This document shows, piece after piece, positions 24,601 to 34,865 of a stretch of 64,000 bases of DNA. The DNA comes from Paramecium octaurelia (Eukaryota; Ciliophora; Oligohymenophorea; Peniculida; Parameciidae), in contig CAJJDP010000034.1 in assembly GCA_905182995.1 (NCBI GenBank), forward strand, positions 62,001-126,000, given 5' to 3'. Both the position numbers and the translations under genes were made by a program. Position 1 is the first letter of the stretch; every line of letters starts with the position of its first letter. Under the pieces are notes generated by a model. The model was not told where the DNA came from and did not search any database. It worked only from the letters and a program-made list of their open reading frames with translations.

Positions 24601-27600
24601 CATTCCCCAGGCTAAACCCTTTCTGGCAGAATTGCAAGTGGGTGGCAAATCAATAGTCAAGACCCAAGATACAATCAATGGATTCGATTACTTTGATTAC
24701 GGAACTGATTTCGTTCCAGGCAAGGTGATATTCAATTCTATAACTGCCTTCCCATCAAATTAATTGGAATATGCAAGCTACGAATTCACATTCATTTTAA
24801 CAAACGAATTGTTGGCAGGAGGAGAAATTTCAATAACATTTCCCAAAGAATTTTATCCCAAACTTCCAATTCCTGAAGTAGATTGCAGATGCAATGTAAC
24901 AGGAGCATTGACATCGTTTAAAAGTTGCAAATTGTGGGATTACACATACATAATGATAACTGATGAAAGATATCAGAGTGGTGAAATTACATTTTAAATC
25001 AACAATGTGTTGAATCCCTTGTCTGGGAATGCTGGACTATTCACTATAAATAGCAAATATGATGGGACACTCTTAGATATCTCTGATGATACCTTATAGA
25101 CGGTTCGATAATTATTCATATCTCCTAAGTCTGAGCCAGTCTTAGTTCAAAGCATCGACTTTGCCCCCAGAAATGAAGGCGAAGAGGCTACGTACACTTT
25201 TTAATTTGTTCCTTCGACCTACATAGATTCTGCTTACATAGTATTGGAATTCCCTTAGAACTATGACACTCGATTAGGAAACACTGTGATTTGTAAACCA
25301 TATGATTGCGTAGCTCAGAATCGATAAATTTGGGTGAGTGGAGTCACCAATTACCAACCTTTAGGGACAGATCCAATTATCGTGATTGTTTCAGGCATCG
25401 TCAATCCCAACTAAAATGTTAACGATCAATGGACTGGCTACTTTGGAATTGGCGTCATCAAATAAAACACTTTCAATTATATCGATTATAACTCTAAGGC
25501 TGGTAGACTCTAGGTTGTATAAGCCCCAGGATGGTCCTATTTGTATAATGTCCTCCCTTAGAACCTATATTCGAGATGGAGCATTACGTCATACATGTTC
25601 AATATGACAGCTTTGTTGTATGTGCCCAAAGAGAGCAGTCAAGGAAGCATCATTATTGATTTCCCAAAGCAGTTCGATATTCCTGATGGTTCTAAAAAAT
25701 GTGCAGTATATAAGTCAACATTCGCTTCGAAATTGACCTGTACTTCTTTGACTAATAGTATCACGATACAGGGAAATACAGAAGATAAGAATGGTATCAT
25801 CACATTCAATGTTACTGACATTGCTAATCCTTCTGATGAGGTCACAATTGATTAAATTTTGGTGAAAACATATGATGGGTTCAAGAAGTAGATTATTGAA
25901 AAGTCATACAAAAATCTGGATCCATGGACCTTTACTTACAAATTCCCAGGACCTTTGATCACCATTAATGATGACAGTGTGATTACTGTTGAACGAGGAA
26001 CTCAAACAAAAGATTTATGGTTTAAAGTTGCTTATCCTTGTGCTTTGGATTTGGTATTCACTCCAGTAAGCGAATTAACAATTGTTCCAAACAAGATCAA
26101 GCTGTCATTAACAGACATACAACAAAAGTTTAGAGTGTCTGCATCATAAACACTACAACCGGGAACTTATTACATAACTTGGAAAGTCAGTGGAGAACTA
26201 GCCGATGTCCCTTATTATACTCCAGTTAAAAAAAGTACAGTAAAGGTGACGAACAACAAAAATATTAGAGTGAATGTACCCACTCTGAATGAAGTGCCAA
26301 TTGGTGGCAATTCCCTTGACACCTATGTGTCAGTAGACTATGCTCCTGATTTAGGATTTGAGATTTTATTAACCTCTTTAAGTACCGCCTTAACCTTGGA
26401 TAAGAGGAGTATGCAATTTGTAGCTGGTCAAAATAATGCCACTTTCAGAGTGAGTTGTAATAAAACCGAATATCAAAAGGTATCAAGTAATAACCTTTAA
26501 ATCTCTTTGACTTTAAGTGGCATTAATAGGGAAGTCTACTTGTTGACTTAAACACGCATCGACATCACTATTATCCAAGAGGATTCAGAGGCTCCATTTA
26601 TCACTGGATTATTGAATGATCAAACTAGTCAGACTTAGACTAATATAATATTTAGTGTTGGAGAAATTGCTGTTGTGTACTATATGATTGCACTCTAAGG
26701 AACGTAGCAACCATCCAATAAATAATTGCTTGATTTAGGTCCAGCATTGTATAATACTACTCAATCTCAATTTGGAAAGGTTTCAATTGGTAAAACCAAC
26801 ACGGCTACTGTAAGAATAAGGAATCTAAGAGCACAAACCAATTATGTGGTGTATGCCATCGCTGAGGATAGAAGTTCCTTGTTTAGTGATATCAAATCCC
26901 TCAAGTTTAATACCACCAATAGATACAATGCTAGTAGTGTCACACTCACTTTCAAATAGAGTTACTTAAATCAAGCTGAAAGGCAGAACATCATGAAAAA
27001 AATAGCCTTCGTGTTGTCCATGCCTCCTGCCAAAGTAATTGAGAAAACAACCTACACTACTTAAAGACTGTTGTAATCTGTCTCAATTGGATTATCGATT
27101 TATTTGATCAGCATTCCAACCACTGAAAACTTCCCTTCACCATATAATATGGTTGCGATTCTTAATTCAAGATTAATACAACTATCAAAACTAGTATCTA
27201 ATCTTGATACCACAACTAAACTAGTGGCACAAGACTTTTCACCTGTTTATCCCTCCTTTATGACCAAACCTTCTTAAGTTAGTTCTGATTTCACTACTTG
27301 CACTGTCTAAGGCACTCTTGATATGGTTGGGGCTCTATTTGTCATTTCTGTCTAAGCTGCTTAGGACACTGCTTCTCCCTTGGCTTAATAAGTATGGTGG
27401 GGATATAATAGTTAAAATCTAGCTATGCCAGCCAATTGGGCTCAAGTAACCGTTCCAAATCAAGCGTATCAAATCGTAATCTAGAACCTCACTTTAGACA
27501 CTGATTACAATGTGTATGTTATTGTTTGTTTTATAAGGTAGGTATATGATTGCAGGTTCAGCACACCCTGGCTACCCAGACCTATCAACAGACGAGAAGG

Positions 27601-27710
27601 CTGTCAATTTGGTTTCATGTAGAACCAAAGCTTAACAACCAGATACTATATTGGATATCAATTGGGCTAAATTATTGATCATGAATATTTTAGTATTAAT
27701 TATATTTTGA
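21663..27710 (+). CDS. Giant secreted/surface protein with beta-strand repeats (1998 aa), paralogue B
   Basis: Starts MLILFLFTLCYAGT, a signal peptide. With two introns (22903-22925, 23 nt; 27528-27555, 28 nt) the length is exactly 1998 codons plus stop. Repeated units of about 100-140 residues carry motifs such as IPAGGYIEIVFP, LPAGSAIMIKFP, IPGGAYIKVLL and LLAGGEISITFP. Each is typically followed by a Cys-containing strand and a phrase like NPS..AG or NPLSGNAG, similar to adhesin-type beta-sandwich repeats of surface proteins. The last about 500 residues change to a domain with RAQTNYVVYAIAED. The C-terminus is hydrophobic (LLIMNILVLIIF), as for a GPI signal. The tail and 3' intron match paralogue A. 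The first third favours C-ending codons, unlike the rest. Function unknown. Confidence 0.83.
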
Positions 27711-27824
27711 TCAAAAAGTACTTAATTATATTCAACTTATCTCAATTGTATATTTATTACAGTTCTTCTTATGTAAAATATGAAGAAATAATAATAATTT
27801 AATTTTGAAGGCATATGATACAAG

Positions 27825-28454
27825 ATGCAAATTGAAGAAAAACATTTTGCAACTAAAAACCCAATTATTTCATAACAAGATATAAAAATCAAGCTTAAAA
27901 AAGTAATAGCATTGTAATTAAATGAATAATTAATTATTGGTTATTCAATTTAAAAAAGTGATTCTAAATTGCATTTTAATTAATTTCTTAAATTTTTGGA
28001 AGTTAAATAAAATTATTAACAGGTCTGATCGTGTAATATCAGGTATTCCTATGAAAGATTAACGCTGAATTTGAAAAAGTTGCATCTAGATTAAACTGTA
28101 AATAAGTTGTGTGTAAGACAATAACATAATAAATAAGCTACAATTTGTGAATACAATAATGACTAGATTACCACGCCTTAACGCAATCCGGATCCATTAA
28201 AATTATTTTTGTTCAAGATATATAGTAATACCAAGGATATTTATTGGGAAGAGTGGCCAATAATGATTCATGATTATATGAATGAAAATACTTATTAATT
28301 CAAACGGTTATTTGAAAACTCTATCAAGTGCTTAAGGGATCTATGTAATGAAGTATAATTTAGATTTTGTGATTATGATAGGAAATGTCATAAAGTTAAG
28401 ACAAATTAAGTGAAGGAGGATGTAAGGGAGTGCTGGAATGATAATTTAAAATGA
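27825..28454 (+). CDS. Hypothetical protein (about 189 aa)
   Basis: A Lys/Gln-rich N-terminal half and an aromatic, Cys-containing C-terminal half (IYWEEWPIMIHDYM, then a Cys-rich helix) are clearly coding in code 6. Reading straight through meets one TGA at 28026-28028. Two introns, about 35 nt (28023-28057) and 25 nt (starting about 28115), remove it and give a continuous frame to TGA at 28452-28454. The 35-nt intron is longer than most in this window. No family recognised; no signal peptide or membrane helix. Confidence 0.5.
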
Positions 28455-28538
28455 AACCCTATATATAGATATAAATTGATTATACTACAATTTATGTTGT
28501 TTATTGTCTTTTTCTTGTAAAATTAAAACACATTATAG

Positions 28539-30174
28539 ATGAATTTACCAAAAATTTCATTTTTTGATGATCCTAAATCCTAATTGTGGATCAAGGAGGT
28601 CATTTAGCTGTCGGATCCGATCATCAGTGGGACTTTGATAAGAAACTCAAAGAAAGGGACTTAGAAGGAGATCAACTACTTTATATAGGATGGAAAGCTG
28701 GCGAACAACAAGAAATTCATTGATCTTTAGAATGTGACATTGGATAAACTGAAGAATTACGGTTTCAAGTTGACCAGGAATAGGAAATCAGTAGAGTTGT
28801 TTGCCCACAATGAATAAGCACAAGTAGTGTGGTATGATTATCTGAAATCGTTTTGCATTTAAAGAGGGTTTAACAATGTGTACACAATAAACAAGTTGAT
28901 AGGGAAGGGCAATTTTGCGAAGGTAATAAGTAATGTGATATCTACAAAGGTGTATAGTGCATAAAAAAAGAGTGATCAATCATTGTACGCTGTTAAGGCA
29001 TTTGACAAACTGAAATTTCAGGACATCCGAATCGATAAGGTAGAAATGAAGATTTACATATTATAAGCCTGCATTAATAAAGGAGTTATCCATAATGAGA
29101 AAGATGGATTTTCGAGGAGTGATCAAATTGTATGAGGTTTACGAAAATGACAATTACATTTTTTTGGTTTGTGAATTATTGGAAGGAGGAGAACTCTTCA
29201 ATTAGATGAAAGGCAAAGCGTACGACGAAAAGACGGTGGCCAACATCATGTACAGAATCCTGCAATCCATTGATTACATCCATTCGATTGGAGTATTGCA
29301 CAGAGACATTAAAGTACGCAATGTGTGTAAGAGTAGCCTGAAAACCTCATACTCCGATCGAAAGGAGATATGACCGATGTTGTGATAGCAGACTTCGGTT
29401 TAGCTGACTATTACAACCCATCTGGTGATTACATGTTCAAGCGTTGCGGTACTCCAGGATATGTTGCACCAGAATTATTGCAGGATAAGATCTATGATTT
29501 CAAAGTGGACATCTTTAGTGCTGGAGTCCTAATGTTCATCATGTTGACTGGTGCTTCTCCATTCAAAGCCAAATCTTATGATGAGATTGTGATGAAGAAC
29601 TACCATTGTCAGATCGAGTATAGTTTAATTAACAATCATCCTCTCAGCGAGGAGGCTATTCATTTGTTGAGAGCATTGCTTGAAAAAAATCCTGATCTCA
29701 GAATAAGTACCGAGTTGGCTCTTCAACATCAATGGTTTCAGAAGTAGGCTGACTATCAGTTGCATCTGTAATTATTACTAATCTCATAGTCATTTTAAAA
29801 GGGAAGAGAACCTGCCTAGACACAAAAGGAACTCAGATCTGTATGCCAGAACACCACTTATGGGTCAAGAACTCAACCAATCATTGACATCTACTCCTTT
29901 GAGTGTGACACCTCAGATGAGGAGCAAATCAAATACTGCCGACATCAATCGAGAAGACCAGAATGCAAATACATTCAGACAACAGAGTTAGTCAGTCAAA
30001 GTTTAGAAACAAGAATGCATCTTAGAAGAGAATGATTATAATGTAAATGAAGATGACGATATCCCTCGTAGTAATCAAATTAAGATGTATTAGATCTAAC
30101 CAAAATTAAAAAAAAGTAGTCATTTTATAAATAACATTCTTAGATTAAGAAGAGCAATAGAAGTACAATGTTGA
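28539..30174 (+). CDS. PH-like plus CaMK-type serine/threonine protein kinase
   Basis: Four introns (27, 28, 23 and 22 nt) give a 511-aa protein. Residues 1-115 look like a PH-type domain (SGTLIRNSKKG start, VWYDYLKSFC end helix). The kinase domain follows with a Gly-rich loop LIGKGNFAKVYSA, catalytic Lys in YAVKAFDK, HRDIKPEN, DFG at 29391-29399, CGTPGYVAPEL and VDIFSAGVLMF, so all catalytic residues are present. It resembles the calcium/calmodulin-dependent kinase group. The C-terminal tail is polar and Ser/Gln-rich with an acidic patch and a basic end, without recognisable EF-hands, so it is not a typical CDPK. The target is unknown. The 23-nt intron splits the HRDIK/PEN motif. Confidence 0.88.
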
Positions 30175-30710
30175 TAATGCAAATAACATTCGTGGGTCAC
30201 TTAAATAAGCTTTTTGAATAATATATTAAATTTGAATAATTTTGTTATTCTTATATTGTTTTCTTCCAAATTGCAAGTCCTCTTTAGGTTTATAATTTTT
30301 ACAACTGGTAGGATCCAACATAATGGAATTCCAAAATTCAATATTTTCTCTGATTACATCAATTAGATTATTAGTATGCTAAGCATTAGAATTTACTATC
30401 CTACTAGTAATCTTCTTAGACAAGATTAATGAGGATAATAATAATATCAAATGGGGATTAAATGATAAACTACTTAAATTTGAAGATCATTATTTTAAAA
30501 TAAATATCAATAAAATAATAGTGGACATATTACTAATGATTTACAACACTTCTTCTAGAATAGACTTATGAACCAAACCTATACTAGAACATGTTTGATT
30601 TGGTCATTGTGATTTAATAACTTCACTTTATTAAAGTAAAAATTTTATCTAGAATATTCTTTGTTAAATACTTGTATAATACACGAATTACAATTAAAAT
30701 ATATTAAGAA
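30175..30710. other. AT-rich intergenic region
   Basis: About 536 bp between the kinase stop and the PDI start. I see no coding-looking code-6 frame, RNA gene or repeat array. Small patches with more mixed composition (about 30265-30330) could be remnants of something older. Confidence 0.6.
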
Positions 30711-32601
30711 ATGAAATATTTCTTTTTGTTAGCTCTTGTTCTTGTCGTATTTTCAAGAGAACAAATCGATGATGTTGATGGGGTCTTACAACTTAATAAA
30801 AAAAATTTCTAATAGGCTGTTGACGAGAATCCAAGATTGCTAGTTAAATTCTACATTGACACATGCGGATATTGGTATTCATGTTTACTTAATCTTAAAC
30901 AGCAAAAAGATGAAGCCTGTCTTCATTCAATTGGCAGGATTGTTGAAAGAATATGGATTTGTTTTGGGTGAAGTGAATGTTCATGAAAATAAAGCTCTTA
31001 GCGCCAAAAATAATATTAAGTCATACCCAACACTCAAGCTTTTCCGAAATGGTGTTCCTTAGGACTTTCCTAATTCATCAGATTCAGTTGAATTGCTCTT
31101 TGAGTTTGCTCTCCAAAATGCTTACGATTAAATTACTAAATTCAATACTTAGGATGAAGTACAATTAATATTCATTAAGCATAGATTGATCTCTTCTTGA
31201 AAAGAACCAATTTTGCAGTTCTCAAATATGTGAATAACAATGATGATTTATAACAATTAGTAGATGAAAATCTAGGAATCAAATTTGGTATTGTTGAGAA
31301 TCCGGAACTCCAACAAGCTCATCCATCCAAATACACTTTGTATCATAAGGAAATACCAGAACCACTTAATTACAATGGCGAAATCGATGGATTTTTAGAA
31401 TGGATTTTAACAAATGGTTATCCTGAAGTTTTTACATTAACAGAGGAAGAATTTGTTAAAGCAGAAAGAGAACAAATTTCCTTGATTGCAGTGGCTGATG
31501 TAAAAAATAGTCAGTTACATGAACATTTTAAAGCCTTGACAGAACTGTATAAAAACAAAATTCGTTTCGTCCTTATTGATCCTAATTCAAAACTCCCTAA
31601 CAAAAGATTCCAGTACTTGATCAAAAAGAAAGCAATTGCTAAGAATTCTATTTATTTTTACAATTACGAGTAATCCCATATTATTCTATAATAGGACTAA
31701 AAAAACAAATACAATTGAATTAATAGGGGATTCATTAGAAACATTAAAAAAGTTAATCGAGACTGTGATTTTAGAATCAAATATTTAACAAGAGCCTAAA
31801 ACCGTTGATTCTGGTGCCTTTTTCTAAGGAGATGGACAAGTTCATGTTTTGACCACAGCTAATTTCAAACATTAGGTGTATGATAATCCAAATCATGTAT
31901 TTGTTAAAATTTATGCTCCATGGTGTGGTCATTGCAAGAAATTAGCACCTGCCTATGAAGAATTAGCTTAACAGTTGAATAGATAGGATATTGTGATTGC
32001 TGAAGTTGATTTTACTGCTGATAAAATTGAAGGCATTGAGATTCAAGGATATCCAACTTTAATCTTTTTCAAGTCTGAAGGAGGTTAAAAGCAAAAAGTA
32101 GAATTTAGCGGATAGAGAACAGTTGAAGGAATGAAAAATTTCTTATTGAAATCCTTAGAGACTGACTCTAAGACTCAACCAGAAAGTGAGTTAACTGAGG
32201 AATCTCAAGACGTGAAGGAAATTGATAGAGTTGATATTCCCAATGATGGATAAGTAATTTAATTGACAGCAGAAAATTTTGAACATTTTGTATTGAGAAG
32301 CAAATAGGATGTTTTAGTGAAATTTTATGCTCCTTGGTGTGGACATTGTAAGGCTATGGCAGCAGATTATGTGAGATTGGCAGATGAATACAAGGATAGC
32401 AAAAATGTGTTGATTGCTGAAATCGATGCCACAGTTTATAGAATACCAATCGTTGAGATCAAAGGATTCCCCACTTTGATTCTATTCAAAAAGGGAAATG
32501 TACGAGTAAAACAAATTAAATTCAATGGTAAGAGAATTGCTTAAGTGATGAAAACATTTATAGAAGAAAACGGAAGTTTTGCTTAAAAGAAGGATTTATG
32601 A
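30711..32601 (+). CDS. Protein disulfide isomerase with three thioredoxin-type domains
   Basis: An ER oxidoreductase that forms and shuffles disulfides. It starts with the signal peptide [15 protein letters not shown]. Three introns (30875-30902, 28 nt; 26 nt near 31156; 25 nt near 31671) give 603 aa. The first thioredoxin domain has an unusual CGYC active site, split by the first intron. Two further domains carry the classical APWCGHC sites at 31924-31935 and 32338-32349. A redox-inactive, thioredoxin-like stretch lies between the first and second active domains. Each fold keeps the cis-Pro region ([24 protein letters not shown]). The C-terminus is KKDL, a poor match to KDEL-type retrieval signals. 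Order and size resemble multi-domain PDIs such as ERp72. Confidence 0.92.
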
Positions 32602-32689
32602 TTCATATGAATTTATATGTTAAGAGAGTTAAGTTATTGTTGTGATATATTTCTATTAAAAATTGAAGAGATTCAACTCTCCTAAGAAA

Positions 32690-33915
32690 TCATTAAATAT
32701 TTTATAATTTTTTTATCAATCTTCCTTTCCATGGTTTCTGCTAGATCTCTTTGACAGTTATTTATTTACCCTCATAATCTATTTGCTTAGTTGTTAAATA
32801 TTATCCTTGATAAGAACTGCATTGAAGGATCTCCTCTGGTTTGACGAATACTCTAATGGGTTTTTAGTTCTTCTAAATGAAGGATTCTTAGTAGATGGAA
32901 CGTAATTGATTTGGATACATTTTTGCAAAGGTTTAACTATTGAATATATGTTTGTTGTACTGAAATTATTTTTACTTAATGTCCTCAGCGGTTGGTTAGT
33001 TCTCGTCTTTGATCTTCCAAATGAATTGATTTCTATAATTAGTCCTTGTCATTAGATTGGCTTTGACGGTGGTTCGAAATTGAGGAGCCTTAAAAATATT
33101 GGTAGTATAGTCCTTCCAATTGATGAATGTGAGCAAGACTATTGAATGAAAATTCGTACATTGTTAGTAGTTTGTCCAGTGGGTAGATTGTGAGATTCAT
33201 ACATAGACTTGGCTGCAGTTCTTGGTCTATCTTATGGTATCCATTTGTAATTATCTCTCTATGTAGAATTGAATTACATGGAGGCAACTGGCAAGCCGAT
33301 ATTGTCATAGTGAGACTAAGTTATGATTGGAGTAAAGCATTTATTTTATTTGGGTACGTAATCGAACCTATTAGAAGTGACCATGCCATAAGCGTAATTT
33401 AATTCTAGTTTCTTTTTGTATTGACAGATGCATTTGTTGCATGTGCATTTAGCACAGGCACATTATGCAAAGATATGGCAGAGATAGGACTGATTGTCTT
33501 CCACATATTGTTCAACGTCTGGGATGTCCTTTAAGTCTTCCTTGAAGATCTGTTTGAACTTCTACTCATCACAGTAATCCAGCCAATCGAAATCGATTTC
33601 AAAGCAAAGAGGTTGAGTAGTCGTTGAAGATTAATGTGATACAGCGGATTTGGGAGGAGCTGCAATATCCAAGTTGCTCAAGTTTAACTTATCTATGAAG
33701 GTGTTTTTTAATTGTTCTGCCATCTTATTTGGTTTTATTATTCCTCCGTCTTTCTTACTCTTGTAACATTTCTTTAATTGAGGTTTTTGTAACAGACTAG
33801 TTGCTCTGTTTCGTAGTTCCTTTTCATTTAACACATCGCTAAACCCAGACGACTTGGTCATCCTTGCTTGTTCTATTTCTCTTCCAATCGATACATATGT
33901 AGATTTTTTAGACAT
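32690..33915 (-). CDS. SAXO-like axonemal microtubule protein
   Basis: The modelled 392-aa protein starts at ATG 33915 and ends at TGA 32692-32690. A basic N-terminus precedes a domain with an acidic, aromatic patch and a Cys cluster CACAKCTCNKCIC. Next come segments such as TSNRFDYVPK, QRDNYKWIP and RTTVKANLMTRTNYRNQF. Stabilizer-of-axonemal-microtubules (SAXO/STOP) proteins have a Cys-rich N-terminal block followed by repeats of this sort, so a role on cilia or basal-body microtubules is inferred. One intron is needed near 33100-33150. The only GT..AG choice that I found is about 47 nt, unusually long here. The gene is divergent from CDC123 with starts less than 40 bp apart. Confidence 0.55.
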
Positions 33916-33942
33916 ATTTTATTATTAATTATTTCCACTTTA

Positions 33943-34812
33943 ATGAACAACAACATGAATCAATTTTGTAGAGTTAATTGGCCAAAAGGTCTCAAATCAT
34001 TCAAATCAAAGACCATTCGTTTAAGTTAGGACGTAGTCTCCTATCTCAAAGAGGATGGCATACTCTTAAATGATGCCTGGAAAAGGCCACCACTATAGGA
34101 TAATGGAACAAAGCGTTTTCCTGAATTGGAATAGATGGTTAATGAAATTTTGGATGACTTCGAAAGTGTGTTTATTAAGTTGAATTGGAGGGCTCCTCTT
34201 GATTGTTAGAACACTTTTTAAGACATGTGCTTCTCAGATTTGCATGATATCATGATGGCTCTTAAATATTCCGGAGTGATTATGGAAATGATTGAGGATT
34301 ATGATGAATAAGTCATCGATCAAAATCATCCAGAGAAATGCCAATTAGTTGCATAACCTTCCCAAGGATATTTATTGGAATTAAAAAAATACTATAAATT
34401 GAGACCGAATGCAGAATTCAGATGTTTTGTCAAGAATAAAAAGTTGATAGGCATCTCCTAAAAAAATCTCTACTTGATAACTGAAGACGAGAGTGTCAAA
34501 GACAAAATATAAAATTATTTCAATAAGATAGTTGATTTGATTGATATTGATAAATATGTCTTAGATGTTTATATTGACATTCCACCAAAAGAGAATATTA
34601 TTCTGGTCGATTTGAATCCCTGGTAAGAGCATACCAGATCAAAATTGTTCACCTACGAAGAGTTGGACATTTTTTAAGAATGCCAATTACGATTAGTTAA
34701 GAATAAAGATATGATTGTCTAAGAAGATTACAGCGGATATAGAGAATCTGTGGACATAGAGACTCTAATTTAATAGCAATAGTAGGAAAAACAATAATAA
34801 TAATAATAATGA
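33943..34812 (+). CDS. CDC123: CDC123 (D123) eIF2 assembly factor
   Basis: CDC123 is an ATP-grasp-like protein that helps join the alpha and gamma subunits of eIF2. This intron-free frame gives 285-289 aa, depending on whether ATG 33943 or 33955 is used. Family landmarks are KLNWRAPLD, a cluster ending LKKYYKLRPNAEFRCFVK and KLIGISQKN, and VDLNPWQEHT with the Asp/Asn of the metal-nucleotide site. The C-terminus becomes almost pure Gln through a run of TAA codons (34796-34809) just before TGA at 34810-34812. With eIF3d, eS4, eL28, eS1 and uL5 it is one of six translation genes in the window. Confidence 0.92.
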
Positions 34813-34865
34813 GTTTGAAATAATTTATATATTAAATGTTTGTACAATACAAAATTAGACGATCA

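Noticed and set aside
28026-28028. In-frame TGA inside the 27825-28454 gene, suggesting readthrough or a pseudogene
   Set aside because: Two GT..AG introns of about 35 and 25 nt remove it and still keep the frame, so ordinary splicing is enough.
33090-33402. Frames on both strands inside the SAXO-like gene
   Set aside because: They cross the predicted intron and are out of frame with the flanking coding sequence; I treat them as shadows.
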